Shown one piece after another: positions 1 to 12,649 of a DNA stretch of 64,000 nt. The notes beneath the pieces are model-generated. The model was not told where the DNA came from. It made no database searches and saw only the letters and a list, made by a program, of their open reading frames with translations. The stretch's first letter is position 1; each line of letters opens with the position of its first letter. The DNA is from Ichthyophthirius multifiliis (lineage: Eukaryota; Ciliophora; Oligohymenophorea; Hymenostomatida), in assembly GCF_000220395.1 (NCBI RefSeq), contig NW_004086430.1:1-64000 (forward strand). The letters are read 5' to 3'. Made by a program: the position numbers and the translations under genes.

Positions 1-9
1 TATATATAN

Positions 10-32
<23 letters not shown>
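1..32. repeat. (TA)n microsatellite at the left edge
   Basis: Almost pure alternating TA with one ambiguous base (n) at position 9. The edge may be a contig end. No telomeric C4A2-type repeat is visible. Confidence 0.9.
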
Positions 33-41
<9 letters not shown>

Positions 42-479
42 TTTAATTTCATTAGACAATAAATTCTAAAATTTTAAATATTTTTTTATCTTAAAATTAC
101 TAAAAATACTTAATTTTATTTGAATAATCATTTTGTCATTAATGCTAGTAAATTATAATTTAGTTAAAAAGAAAAGAAAATTATTTTAATTAAAATTTTA
201 TTTCTTTACTTAGAATAAATACTGATAAAAACGATATAATATTTGATGATTTTTAGCTTATATAAAATTCTTTAAAAGAGCCAATGCTTTATTATTTTAA
301 TTTATAAAAATAAAAAAACCTTCAAGGATATTAGAAATTTAAAATATACAATAGATTATAATATAAATATAAAAATATGATCAAAATTGATAAAAATTTG
401 TTTTAAAACTTTAATTTTAAAAAGTATATTTATATTTATATTATATATTAAAAAAATAATATTAAAAACTAATTTTTAA

Positions 480-1480
480 TTATGTAAAATTAATATTTCT
501 CATTACCAACTTTAATAGCACCCAATTAATGAAGACAATATACCAAAAAATTATATATAACCATTTGTTATTTTTTCAGGACTTATATACCCTAATACTA
601 CCTTTTTTATTAATTTCTATTTAATTTTTTTTATTATATTTTACTGGAATATCAAATATACTTCTTGTTGTATCAATTAAGTTTTATTTAATTTTTTCTT
701 GAATATTTATTTGTATTTCTTATTCAATCTATTTTTTAAAAAAGCAAAATTAATATATATTCATAAACATTTTCTATTTGTAAATTTTACATAATAGTAA
801 TTGATTTTTAAATACATATATTCTAAAGCATTCATTATAAAACCAATAATAATTTATGTTAGCCAGCAATAATTGGAATATTTACTTGCAAAGTTTATTA
901 TTTTTTATTATGAAAAATTTATATCTATTATATAATTTTTAAATTATTTTATCATATTATTTATATTTTTATATGAATATATTTTATATAATAATCTAAT
1001 AATATACCTTATATAAATATAGAATGTGGTCCATTATATACCCAAAAAATGAAAATATATTTTAGATTATTTATAAATTAGCCATGTTTTTTTAAAATTT
1101 ATATTCGTTATATTAATTATACTATTACATATTTTAAAGCTCTTAAAGTAATTTAAATGTGTTTTAGGTAATTTCGATTATTTTTCCAAATCTAAAAATC
1201 TTTAATTTTAAAATATGTTAAATTATTAATTATTTCTTTAAATATTTTTTTAAATACTTTTCTTGTTATAGACATTTATGATGAAAGTTTATCTAATTTT
1301 TATTTAATTTAAATTATTCCAGTTTTATTTTTATTATTTAAAAGTTAATGATTTTTAATTAACTGTGAAATATAACCTAATCCATATTATGTTAATCTAC
1401 AGGCCTAATTATTAAAATTATTTTAAAATTAAAAAAAATTAATTTAAACTTTGTCTCTGCTTGATGTTTTGTTAAGAAAT
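480..1480 (-). other. Possible decayed minus-strand coding segment
   Basis: G and C are noticeably more frequent here than in the flanks. On the minus strand, stretches in different frames read like protein: one around 560-960 ends in a TGA, and another around 1000-1200 contains WVYNGPHSIF. No single frame holds them together and there are no clean GT..TAG introns between them. I do not recognise the protein. It could be a degraded gene or transposase, or chance, because open frames are cheap when only TGA stops translation. Confidence 0.2.
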
Positions 1481-2300
1481 AAAATTAATTATTTTAAAAC
1501 TTTTTATGGATTTTAGGTCATTTATATATTAAATTTTTTAATATAAATGTTTTCAATATTATATAATATTATATTAAAAATAATTAATATTATTATAATT
1601 TTTTTATATTGTTTTTTTGATTTTTAACTTGAATTTTATATTAATTTAATGAATGATTTTTATAGTTGAATTCTTAATTAATAATAAGAAATATAAAAAA
1701 TATATTATTAAAATAGAAAAAAAAAATATAATTAGTTTTAATTATAATCTTCTTTAGATTGAAAATAATAATTAAATATCATAAATAAAATATATTTTTA
1801 TATTAAGATATAAAAAAACAATATAATTAAAAAAATTAATTCTTTAATACTTTTAATTTATTTATAAAAGAAAAAAAAAATTATAATATTTTTATTATAA
1901 ATATTAAATAAAATATTTTATATTTGTAAATATGATTTTTTGTTATAAATATTATTTAAAAAAAAGTATTGTAATTTGAATATTTATAATATAATAATAA
2001 TATAAATATATAAAATAAAAATAAATATTAATTATATATGTAAATCAATTTTAAAAAAATAAATAACTTAATAAAAATTATTATTATTAGAAATTCTTAT
2101 TAAAAGAAAAAAATTTAATATTAAAAAAAATAAACATTAATATATACAAATATAAAATATGTTCTAAATAAATTACAATGCAAAAAGGTCTAATATATAA
2201 ATTCATATAAATATATATATAAATAAATATATATATATATATATTATTATATTTATATATTTACATTTTTAAATATTTTATTTATAATTTTTTAAATAAG
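1481..2300. other. AT-rich intergenic DNA
   Basis: Nearly pure A/T with a TA tract near 2212-2245. It should hold the promoter and first exon of the docking-complex gene that follows; an ATG near 2178 is one possible start, but I could not tie it to the coding frame. Confidence 0.6.
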
Positions 2301-2309
2301 TTAAGATTT

Positions 2310-4252
2310 TAAAAACAATAAGTCTCGTGAAACAGTAAATTAAAAATTTGTTATTAATTTAAATTAAAATATAAAATAGGTTTAAAGAAGTGTTTTATTA
2401 AATAGCTAAGTTATCGGAAGTAAAATAGCAAAGTTGTAAGATACAGGAAACTTTTATGCAAAAAAAATATTATAAGAAACTTAAAGATTAGTATTTAAAA
2501 ATAAATAATTAAAGAATAAAATATAAATAATAAGTTTTATAGGAGCTAATTGAAAAAGAAATAGAAGAAACAGACAAAATAATATAAGAAAAACGCAGAA
2601 TAATGATAATTAAAAAAAAAAATTAAAATAATAGTGACCCTTATGTTTTATAAAAAAGAATTAAATCAATGGTTATGAAATTAGATTATTTAAAGAAAAA
2701 GTATAACGAATCTTTAGCTACAAATAATAATATAAAAGAGCATATAAATAATTTAAGAAGAGAAAAAAATATATTTAATAATATTCATTCGGAATTAAAG
2801 ATAGAATTAAATTTTAAAAAAGAGTAGTTAAAATAAGTTCTTTTAGAATCAAATATTGCTAAATAGGAAATCGAGAAAGGTAAAGAAAAACTTGAAAAAT
2901 GCAAATAGGAATCTGAATTTGAAAAGAAAAATTATCAAAAAGAATTTTAAAATGTCTATTAACTTTAAGATATAAAATCTAAAGATAAGCTTTTTTTTGA
3001 AAAGACGATTATTAATAATAATAATTGGGATGAAATTTAATAACCAAATTCAACAGTAAAACTAAATAATTTTTTTTTAAAAATAATTATTTTAAACAAA
3101 AAAATTATATTTTTAGCTAAATAGTCAAACAGAAATTAATAATAAATCTCGAAAAACAAGTCCTGAAATTAAAAAGAAAGAAAAAATAAAACTATTTAAA
3201 AAGATAATTTACAATAATTAAAACAAGAGGTTTCATAATATGAGGATATTTTCAATAAATTAATGGAAGAAACAGGAACATAGGATATGAATGAAATTGT
3301 GAAAATATTCGTAGACTATGAGAGTGAGAATTATTCTTTATTTAAATATATTAATAAGTTAAGAGAAGAATTTGACTAATTAAGCAATTAAAAAAAACAA
3401 CTAATAGAATAAATTGAAACTTATAAAAAATAACCTGAATAATGTAGAGAAGAACCAAAAACTAAAAAATTCATTTAATTAAAAACTGAAATGGAAAATA
3501 TTTAACAAAAAAATAAAAATATTTATAATAATAATAAGATTTAAAATCTTAAATTAATGTAATAAAAGATGCGATTCCTTAAATGTTTTAATAAATAGAT
3601 TGTGGTTAAAAAAAATATACTAAAGAAATTCCTAAAACAAGTGTAAGATTTTAAAATTTATATATTATTTATAATTGGTTTAATTAATAAATAATAAATT
3701 GTATATTTAGGAAGGAAATCTATAAGAAATTGAAGATAGTAATATGCTAAATTATTTAGCATCTATTGAAAGTAGAACTAATGACTTACTTTAATTATAT
3801 AATGAAGTATATTAGTAAAGAAATCCAGATGATGCTAATTAAAAATTAATAGAAGAAAAAAAAATATCAAGTGCTAAAATAAAAAGCATTAAAGAAAATA
3901 ATGAATTAGAATCAGCATGTAAATATAAAAATTTTAAATAAATTAATTTATTATTATAATTTTAAATAATAAAAAAAAAAGTAAAACCATTAAATGAAGA
4001 ATTTAAAAATATAAATGACAAGTTAAAAGATGATAAAAGAATAAAAGAGCACTTTACTTTTAATGAATTTCATAAAGATAAAAAATTTATGGATGTAAAA
4101 GAATTTCAGGCTAATGCAAGAGAAATTAAAGTATAAATATTAATATTTAATATATATAATATAAAAAAAAATAGGATTAAATAAAAAATGCAATTAAAAT
4201 AAAATAATAAAAAAAACAATATACTCAATAATAATAATAATAATAAAATTGA
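2310..4252 (+). CDS. ODAD1: Outer dynein arm docking complex subunit (ODAD1/CCDC63/CCDC114 type, DC2)
   Basis: A coiled-coil protein that in this family anchors outer dynein arms to axonemal doublet microtubules. The diagnostic middle reads METGTQDMNEIVKIFVDYES, then SLFKYINKLREEFDQL, matching the family's conserved TG..D..E.V..F...E..N..LF.Y.N.L..E block. Downstream, LNYLASIESRTNDLLQLYNE also fits. Most of the rest is charged heptad-like sequence ending in a poly-Gln tract. Introns are visible at about 2328-2383 (ending ATAG before GTTTAAAGAAG), 3056-3117, 3643-3710 and 4133-4173. Around 3160-3200 the frame must shift by one; this is either a splice junction I missed or a length error in an A-run. 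The true first exon was not found, so the start is approximate. The TGA at 4250-4252 is firm. Confidence 0.75.
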
Positions 4253-5255
4253 TATATAAATATATATATTAATAAATTTATATATAATATATAATATATA
4301 TTTTTATATAATATATTTATATTTTTTATTATTTATATTATGATACAAATATGTTTTTTTTTATATTTTAAATATTAATTTTTAAAAATATTCGCATTTT
4401 TGTTTATTTTATTTTATTTTATTTTATTTTATTTTATTTTAATTTATTTTTTAAAATGTTTTTATATTCTTTATTATATCTAATAATCTATTTAATATAA
4501 CTATTTTTAATAATATTAAAATATAAATTATCAATATCATAATTTATTTACCATTTTATCTCGTATTTAAATTTTAGTTAATCATATCATTAAAAATTAA
4601 ATTACATTAATATTTAAATTACTTTTAGAAATTCTAAACAAATTTTTTATAACTTTTAATTTAATTATTACAGAATACAATTTATTTTTTAATGCAAATT
4701 TTCTTAAAAAGTTCTATAATAAATATTTTAGCTTTAAAATTATAACAATAAATTAAAATATAATAATTTTAAAATATAAAATGATATAAATATTCATTAT
4801 ATTTTATTTTAACTTGTCTATTATAAGATTCATAGTTTGTTTTAAAATATTTTAAATTAAATATGTAATTAATTAATATATATTAAATATATATATATGA
4901 ATTTGTAGTTTTTCTTTAATTTATTTTTAAATCAAGAGAATTAATATAAGATAATAATATAATATTTAAAATAATATCTCGAATTTTATTAAAAATAGAA
5001 TAAAATACGTTCATTAATGATTTTTTATATATAAACATTTAGTTTAAAATAATGTATTATAATTTTTTTTAAAGTTTTCTATTTTTTAGATTTTCTTCTT
5101 TTTTAATTCTTATATTTATTACAAAATTGATAATAATAGAAACAAAATTCAAAAATTCAAAAAATTATTAAAAATGAAAACATTAAGAAATTAAAAAAAA
5201 AATTCTTATATAAAACATCATGGTTTTTTTTAAAAAATTATATAAATAAAAAATG
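4253..5255. other. Convergent intergenic gap
   Basis: About 1 kb between the 3' ends of the docking-complex gene and the TMEM33-like gene. It is AT-rich, with the TTTTA repeat and no frame that reads like protein. Confidence 0.6.
4405..4440. repeat. (TTTTA)n microsatellite
   Basis: About seven copies of a TTTTA pentamer, lying in the gap between two convergent genes. Confidence 0.85.
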
Positions 5256-5918
5256 TCATTCTACTTTAAGTCTTAAAGCTAATGCTCTAATAAAAGTATA
5301 AACTCCTTTAAAAAATTTATTTGAGTTAGGTTAATTTAAATACTTTTTCAAAATTTAATTGTCATCTTCTATAGCTTATTTTAAGTTCTCATTAATTGCG
5401 TATTTAACTCTTAAATAGTTTCCATAAAAAACAATTAAAATAATATTTCCATATCCAAAAGGGAAAAGTATTCCTTCTAAAATCAATTAAAGAACTTCAA
5501 TATTATTTTTAAACACAATAATATTTTATCTTTTATTTCTTATACCATTGATTGTTTTTCTCATTACTTTATATATTTTACCTTATATTTAATAAAAAAA
5601 TTCTGCAATTCCAATAGAAAAATGTAGCATTAAAACAGAATAGTATAGACTTCTTTTTTTTCCATAAAACTAAAATGATAACATGTAAAAAAGATTTTAA
5701 AAATATTCACTTGCTAATAGTTTTGCAAAAAATACTTTTCCTAATTTTTCTTATCTTAATTATCTTTAAATAACAAGCAAACAAACAATCAAAGCAATTA
5801 AATCACAGTATTTTTCATTAAAAAAATGTATTATTATATATGAAATTTTAAATATATTTTCTATTGTATACACTATTATTTTTAGGCTTATTTTGTTTTA
5901 ATAAATACTTCTCTACAT
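5256..5918 (-). CDS. Multi-pass membrane protein, TMEM33/Pom33-like
   Basis: An uninterrupted 220-residue reading frame from ATG (5918) to TGA (5256), with TAA/TAG read as Gln. It has an N-terminal hydrophobic helix (DLIALIVCLLVI), a segment with FFAKLLASEYFQNLFYMLSF, a third membrane stretch around SVLMLHFSIGIAEFF, and a fourth around LILEGILFPFGYGNIILIVF followed by YGNYLRVKYAINENLKQ. Spacing of the membrane helices and the Y..YLRVKY element resemble the TMEM33/Pom33 family, which works in the ER and nuclear envelope, and the length is close to that family. The similarity is by eye and loose, so another small ER membrane protein is possible. Confidence 0.5.
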
Positions 5919-7226
5919 TATATTTTTATATATTATTATATGTTATATATGCAAATATTTAATATTTATGTATAATTATTTTTATAATTAAAAATTAAAC
6001 AAAATAAATAAAAAAATATTAATATATATATTAATTAAAAAAAAAGATTTAATATTTAATTTAATTTAATTGAATTTAAATTAAATTAAATTAAATATTA
6101 AATATATATAAATATATATATATATATATACAAATTATTATTTTAATATCTATAACAATTTTAATAAATATTTATATTAAATAAAGAAAATACAAAATTA
6201 ATAATTTATTTTGTTTCTAATAAAATATATATTATTATTATTATTATAATTATTATTAATTAATTCTTCAAAATAATTAATATAATTTTAAATTATATTT
6301 ATATATATATATATATATTTTATATTTTAATATTATTATATATTTAAATTTATTTCAATTATTTTAAAATATAATTTATTTTTAAATTTAATATTATGTA
6401 TCTTTTAAATTTCTTTAATTTTATATTTTATATATTTTTTTTTAATTAAAAGATTTATATTTTTTTCTTATTTTAAAAGATAAAACTTCTAAAAAAATAT
6501 AAATTTTATTTTTTTAATATATTAATAAACTATTCATAATATATAATAAATTATTTATATTATAAATAAAAAAAATTATTTAATTAAAATAAAAAAACAA
6601 ATATATTAAAATATTAAATATTTATTTAAAATAAAGAAAATATTCAAATATTTTACAATAATTATATTATATAATTAAAAAATTTATATTTTAATATTAT
6701 TAATTTTATTTTTTTTACAAATAATAAATATTATAAAAAATTAATTATATTAATACAATAAAATTTGTTTAAAGATAATTATTTTATTAATATTTATATA
6801 TTATATTTAAAAATTTTTATTTTATTTATAATTTGAAATTATTTTTCTAAATATTAAAATTTTTTGTATTATATTGTTTAACAATTAATAAAGTTTGTAT
6901 AATTTTATTTAACTTTTTATTTTTTCTAAATAGTATTATTATTATAGTGCGAATAAATATTAAATTGTATAAATGTTTTTTAATTTAATACATGTTTCAA
7001 TAATATTATTATTCTAAATTTTACTTGAAAATCAAAATTTGTAAATTTATAATATTTTATTTTTTTTAAAATAAAACTAAAAATATAATAAAAAAAATTA
7101 ATATTAAAGCATTTAATAATTTTAATACAAATTTTTATTTTCATTAAGTTAAAAAAAAAAATTTGCTAAATCTATTTTATATATAAAAAATATAAAGTAA
7201 ATCCTTTTATTTTGATAAATTATACA
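5919..7226. other. AT-rich intergenic DNA
   Basis: About 1.3 kb of A/T with short TA and TTA tracts. No coding frame or structure stood out. A short imperfect inverted repeat of TTTAATTTAAT-type sequence lies near 6050-6090. Confidence 0.6.
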
Positions 7227-7446
7227 TAGAAAGACGAAAGTCTATCGTATAAAATGATAAGATGGCGAGACTCAAAGAAGAAGTTTTTTGGAAGACGAGT
7301 GTTACTATAGTAGGCCGGCCACTTGAGGAATATGTATGTCCTTGATCAATAACTAAACCTAGTGTCTATTAATAATACCCGGCTCATCCATTAAAGCAAC
7401 GAAAATTCTGGAAGTATTCTTGCTCTACTACTACTTGAGATGAAAT
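7227..7446. ncRNA. GC-richer island, candidate structured non-coding RNA
   Basis: About 220 bases with far more G and C than anything nearby. The plus strand begins with a hairpin AGAC-GAAA-GTCT, whose loop is a GNRA tetraloop (7233-7244). It carries GGCCGGCC, then CCCGGCTCAT about 60 bases on, and a CTCAA/TTGAG pairing that could close the element. GCCGG (7313-7317) can pair with CCGGC (7379-7383). A G/A-rich GGAAGACGAGTG followed by CCGGCTCAT faintly recalls RNase P/MRP core elements, but this is only a guess. A short plus-strand frame (27 codons) and a longer minus-strand frame are open; their third codon positions are unusually G/C rich for this genome, which argues against coding. The strand is unknown. 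Confidence 0.45.
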
Positions 7447-8461
7447 AAAAAAATATATTTTGTGTTTTTATTTTTTTCTTTCCCTATATTCTTATTAGAA
7501 TACTTATTAACATATTTTATTTTTATTATATTATTTTCTTTTTTTTAATATGTATTATGTGTCTTATTAATCATATTACGATTAAAATTAGATGCAGTAG
7601 TCTGTTTCAATTTTACGTGATCTCATTTAAACGCATATATATTCAATAAGTTATTTATAAAAACTTATTAAAAGAAAGCATTTTGTTATAATTATCTTTA
7701 TTTGCTTTTGAATTTCTTTTTCTTTGATTAGATATTACTAATTTTCATATTTTTCATTCTAATTTATTGTTTGTAAGAAAATTAATTACAAAAACCATAT
7801 TAATTCAATAAATCTAAATTAATCATTAAAATTATTAATGTTATTATTTAAATTGTCTAATTTAACAGACTAATTATTTTGTATATATTTATTTTATTAT
7901 ACTGATTAAATAAAATAAAATACTTTTAATATCCTTCATATTAAAAAATGGGATGCTCTTATTAATTTGACAATAATTTTTTTATATAATCTCATTTTAA
8001 TGTAGAAGTGAATTTTTTTTTGAGATTTCCATATTTTTTATTTTAATTTTGATTACTATAAATAAAAAAACTATATTCATTTATATTATGAAGGTAATTA
8101 TATATTAAAAATATTTTATATAAATTAAAAATAATTTTATTTTTATTTTTTATTATGTAATATAAAAATATGAAAAAAATTATATTATTTTATTGTAAAC
8201 AATAATAATATATAAATATTTTTCCATTAAGTAACATATAGTATAAATTGAATTTTATTTATAAAATAAAAAAATATATATATATTAATTGAACTAAAAT
8301 ATTAAATTCTATTTTTAAATTTTATAAATTTTTATAAATTTATAAGCTAAAATATTAAATTTATATACTTTTAACAATTTTTTGTTTTATATCTAAGCTA
8401 TACAAAAAATATAATATATAAATAATTAAAAATATAAAAAATATAATATATTTTAATAAAA
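7447..8461. other. Intergenic DNA between the RNA island and a small membrane gene
   Basis: AT-rich. Roughly 7450-7760 is less extreme in composition than the rest and has a minus-strand frame with some protein-like stretches, but nothing I can support as a gene. The remainder is A/T only. Confidence 0.5.
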
Positions 8462-8776
8462 ATGAATTAAAATGATTCTATTATTGAGGAATAAGAATTT
8501 AATTATTTAATAGGCTAAGCTACTAATGAATATCTTAATAGTGCTAATATAAATAACTTTTTATAACAATAATAAAGTAGCTAAAAAATTTATAATTAAT
8601 TTGAATAAAAAAAATACTTTAATAAAATTATAACAATATTAATATATATATTTCTAATTATAACAATAATAACTTAATTAACTTAAATACACGAAATAAA
8701 TAAATTATAATGTAAATCTAATATACTAGAAGAAAAATTAAAAGAAACAATAATAATATATAATAAATATAAATGA
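8462..8776 (+). CDS. Small single-pass membrane protein, unknown
   Basis: A 104-residue frame from ATG to TGA. The N-terminal part is polar and rich in Asn/Gln (starts MNQNDSIIEEQEFNYLIGQA). It is followed by a single hydrophobic helix (IITILIYIFLIITIIT), then about 30 charged residues with an LEEKLKE segment that may be coiled coil. The arrangement resembles a small tail- or signal-anchored membrane protein, but I do not recognise the family. No intron is evident. It lies about 285 bases upstream of the WD40 gene on the same strand. Confidence 0.5.
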
Positions 8777-8888
8777 AAAATCAAAATTATTATAAATATT
8801 CAAATATAAATATTAAAATTATATGTATTTATTAATTTAGAAAAATTAAAAAAATTTATAATATAATATGTAAATTTTAAATATAAAG

Positions 8889-8932
<44 letters not shown>
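8889..8932. repeat. (TA)n microsatellite
   Basis: About 22 uninterrupted TA units between two plus-strand genes. Confidence 0.9.
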
Positions 8933-8936
<4 letters not shown>

Positions 8937-9060
8937 TTTTAATTTATATAAAATATATATTAAAATTTAAATAAAAATTTATATTTATATTTATATTTAT
9001 ACTATAAAATAATTTTATTAATATATATTATTATTTTTTATTTACAAATAAATAAATATA

Positions 9061-10182
9061 ATGAATACAAATTATAGATAAAGCTTTTCAATTAAATTAT
9101 AAATAAATGTTTTTTAATCCGAAGATCCTAAATATATAAATGATATATCTTTAATTTATTTAAACTAAACAGAATTAAATTAATTAAAAGAAAATACTAA
9201 AAAATAAAATTTAGGAAATATATTAATCATGGCAATTTGTAGGAATAAAATAAGTGAATTTTACGGATTTAAAAATAATTTAATATTTCAAAAAAATGAC
9301 TAAGAGATTCTTTTAGAAACTATAATACATGAAAGTAGATAACTTGTATGTAAATTCTTTCGTTTGCATAATTTTTTATTTTCTTTTATTGGATTATAAA
9401 ATGGTATAATTTTTATCCATAATCCCATTAAACAATGTACATTTGCTTAAATTTAAAATTAAGATATAGTTGTAGATTTTATTTTATTTGATAAATATTG
9501 TATACCAGCTGGGGATGGTAAAAAGCTAAATGTTTGGGATTTAGAAAAACAATAAATTATATATTTTACTAAATAAATGTAAATTTTCGGTAGTTATAAT
9601 TGTATAGAAATAATAGAAAGGAACAAAAACGAAACTTTTATTGCCTGTGGGAATAAAATATAATAATTATAAATATGGGTTTTTTAAGAAAAAAATGAAT
9701 CAAAATTAAAGTTACTTCATAAAATCTAAACTACTATTTTATGGATTTTAACTACAGATGTATTAAAATATGAATTTGAAAATGAAAAAAAGTTCAAAAG
9801 TTTAATTCTTGCTTGCGGAGGTAGTTTTTCTAATTACTAAAATATTTATGGGATTAATATTATCAATTGGAAAACTAAATAATTATTAAGAGTTATTAAT
9901 GATTGTGCACATTCAAAATGGATAAATTCTATTAAATTTTTTAATGATTAAACTGGCGATTTTATTACAGGCAGTGCAGATAAAAATACTACTATTTATA
10001 ATGCTTTTACTGGAAAAATTGTTAAAAGATTTCATAACTCAGATATTGTTGTTATGCATGGTTTAAGGTCATTCGAATTTGATAAAAATTAAAAAGAAAA
10101 TTTGGAAATTTAGACTAATTTGGCTTTTATGTTAGGCACTTAAACATAAGATTAATAAAATGTTATTAGATTTTATTTGTGA
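9061..10182 (+). CDS. WD40-repeat protein
   Basis: An intronless 373-residue frame. It shows WD40-type signatures: KKLNVWDLEKQQIIYF, IACGNKIQQLQIWVFQ, LACGGSFSNYQNIYG then INWKTKQLLRVI, and AHSKWINSIKFFND followed by FITGSADKNTTIYNAFTGK. These form perhaps five or six blades, so part of the propeller is degenerate. WD40 propellers are protein-binding platforms; the partner here cannot be deduced. The last residues end at TGA (10180-10182), only 41 bases from the convergent end of the pseudokinase gene. The specific family was not recognised. Confidence 0.75.
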
Positions 10183-10223
10183 TTATATAAGCTTTTTAAT
10201 TTAAATTAATTTTTTTTTTATGT

Positions 10224-11257
10224 TCATGTAAACATTATAGGTATTTTTTTATTTAAATTAATTGTTATATTTGTTGTTTTTATACTATTTTATATATTTT
10301 AATCTAAACTTTTATTATAAATATTTGATTTTCTTTATTATATATCATCTAATGATTAAATTAGATTTCTAGATTTTTTTTTTTATGATTACTTTTGTAT
10401 ATTTTTATAAATTTATATATTTAAAAATTTATGAATTTTTTTTTTTTTTTTTACATAACTCATATTTTTTATATCATACAAATAAATTTTTTTACTTTTC
10501 TTAATATTATATATAGCAATTTTTTTATATAAAATTTCTTAAAAATGACATAAATTTAAATATTTGTCATTATTGAATAACATTTCATTAAGAATTTCCT
10601 TTAAAACAAAAGAATAGTTAATATTTTAAAACTAATCGTAAATATTATCAAATAATAAGCTCAAGGTTGAGCATTAAATTAGGATTAAAGAATTTAATAA
10701 AATTCATTTTTTTTAGATATTTATTATATCTTTTAATTTATTTAATTACATATAATGTCATAATCAATTATTTTTATAATTCCATTTTTAGATAATTATA
10801 TGTTTTCTATTTCTATAAATTCATATTATATTTTTTTTTCAGTTAGTAATGCATATACAATAATTAAAGTTGTCAATATATACCATAATTATTGTTCTGT
10901 AAATTTGATGTTAAGTTTTTACCTATTTTATAATTCTTCTTTTAAATTATAAATATAATATTCGTAAAAAAACTCTCCATGTATTTATTATGTTTAAGTA
11001 TAAATTTTATACTTAAAAATCATATCACAGAAATTAAATTAGGTTTTCATTTAAAAAATTTATTCTTTAATTATATTATAAAATGTTTTGGAAACTTTAA
11101 TAATTTTTTGATTAAAATATTTTTTTTCGCAAATATATCGTTCTTTATCTTTATATAATTTTATAAATCCTAATTTTTTATCATGCAATTCATAAAAAGA
11201 ATTAGAAATATTATGAATTAAAAATGGAATTAGGCTTATTAAATTACTATTACACAT
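10224..11257 (-). CDS. Protein-kinase-like protein, probably a pseudokinase
   Basis: The N-terminal part runs from ATG 11257 to an in-frame TGA at 10661-10663 (198 residues). Kinase-fold features include QQLWYILTTLIIVYALLTEK, then FIEIENIQLSKNGIIKIIDY. This corresponds to helix E, the catalytic-loop region and the strand before DFG. The HRD catalytic triad is absent and DFG is replaced by DYD, so catalysis is unlikely. Ciliates have many such degenerate kinases. Coding-like sequence continues beyond the TGA in another frame (VLKEILNEMLFNNDKYLNL) down to a TGA at 10224-10226. A one-base shift near 10,660 joins the two, but no intron of correct phase fits. It may be an assembly error, a real break, or two genes. 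Confidence 0.55.
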
Positions 11258-11407
11258 TATAATGTTTATTATTTAAAATATAATATATTAATTTTTATAA
11301 ATTTTATTTTATAAAATATAATTGGAATATTATTTTGATTTATATATTTAATTTAAGATAAAAATTAAACTAAAAATAAATTTATAATCTTATGAAAATA
11401 TAAAAAA

Positions 11408-11452
<45 letters not shown>
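11408..11452. repeat. (TA)n microsatellite
   Basis: A long TA tract upstream of the pseudokinase start, within a divergent intergenic gap. Confidence 0.85.
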
Positions 11453-11455
<3 letters not shown>

Positions 11456-11729
11456 ATTTTAATAATAATATTATTTATATTTTTTATTTTTATTTTTATT
11501 TATTTTTAATTTATTTAATCATACTTTTACTTTAATTTATATAAAAATTATAAAAAGCATAAAATATTTTTTTTTTAGATTATTAATAAAATTTATACTT
11601 TTTTTATTTATTTATTTTAATATTCTTTTTAAAGTAAATATTAAACATTAAATTAAATAACTAGTAGAGTAGTTATTTGCAGATAAGAACTTAAAAACTA
11701 ATTTAATATTGTTAAAAGAAGTTTAAAAT

Positions 11730-12644
11730 ATGACTAAGTTATATTATTTACATATATTTATATTTAAAAGTATCTTTGTAAAGAGATTTCATTCATTATA
11801 AATAGTTTTACAATAAAAAAGATTTAGTAATTAGGAGTATCAGATATAGAATAAATTCCATAAGCAATATAAAACTCTAAATTTTTAAAATTAAATGAAT
11901 AAAAAGATAAATTACATAAAATAATTCCATATATATTTAAAAAAAAATAAAACAGACTATAATAACTTATAGAAGAATATGAAAATTTTGAATCTTTGGT
12001 TTTTAAAATGATATGTGAATAAGATTGCTATGCAAATTAAAAAAATATATCAGAAGCTCTTTTAAAATAATAAAAAATACACGCATCTTACGTTTATTTT
12101 TAGAAAAATGAAGAATATTTTATTATAAATAAAAAATATACAAATCAAATAATTATAGATAGAGTATTAATATTTTATTTTTTTTCAATAAAATAAAAAT
12201 AAATAAAAGACTATATCTATAGGAATTTAATTAGGAGAAAATAAAATTAAAATAAAGTAAATTTTAAATTAATAAGAATTAAATTAGTTTTGGGAAAAAC
12301 ATGAAATTAATTTTAAATAAATTTTATCTTAAAAAAGTAATTTATTTTTTCTTTTTTTAAATTTTATATTTTTTTTTATTTTTTTTTCTGTCAAATAGAA
12401 AAGGAAATAAATTGTCTATAAAATTAAAAAAATAAAGAAGTATATAAACATAATATTGATTTTGCAGGAGAAAAATTTAATGATATTCTATAAACAAAAA
12501 CATTTTCAAGAATTTATATAAATACTCATTAAAATTAGTAAAAAATTAATTAACCATATCATAATTATGTATAATAAATAAGTTAATTCAATAAATTTAT
12601 TTTAAAAAATAAATAAGCTTATGTAACTATTAAATTATCATGAT
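11730..12644 (+). CDS. Hypothetical protein with three or more exons
   Basis: Codon choice and composition are clearly protein-like. Exon A (ending 12163) reads GVSDIEQIPQAIQNSKFLKL, then LIEEYENFESLVFKMI and a small Cys pair. An intron at 12164-12222 leads to a 34-base exon, and a second intron at 12257-12398 leads to the last exon, with DFAGEKFNDILQTKTFSRIY. Both introns are GT..TAG and keep the frame. It ends at TGA 12642-12644. The start is not resolved: the ATG at 11730 is not in frame with exon A unless an unseen intron intervenes. Acidic helices suggest coiled coil. No family is recognised. Confidence 0.45.
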
Positions 12645-12649
12645 AAAAA

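Noticed and set aside
7227-7446. Protein-like minus-strand read across the first RNA island (SRIFVALMDEPGIINRH)
   Set aside because: Third codon positions are G/C rich, opposite to every real gene here, and hairpins explain the composition better.
7447-7760. Minus-strand frame with MRSRKIETDYCIQFQSQYDQ upstream of the first RNA island
   Set aside because: It runs into the island in a frame with atypical codon use and hits TGA there. No start exon, splice sites or family match; not strong enough to call.
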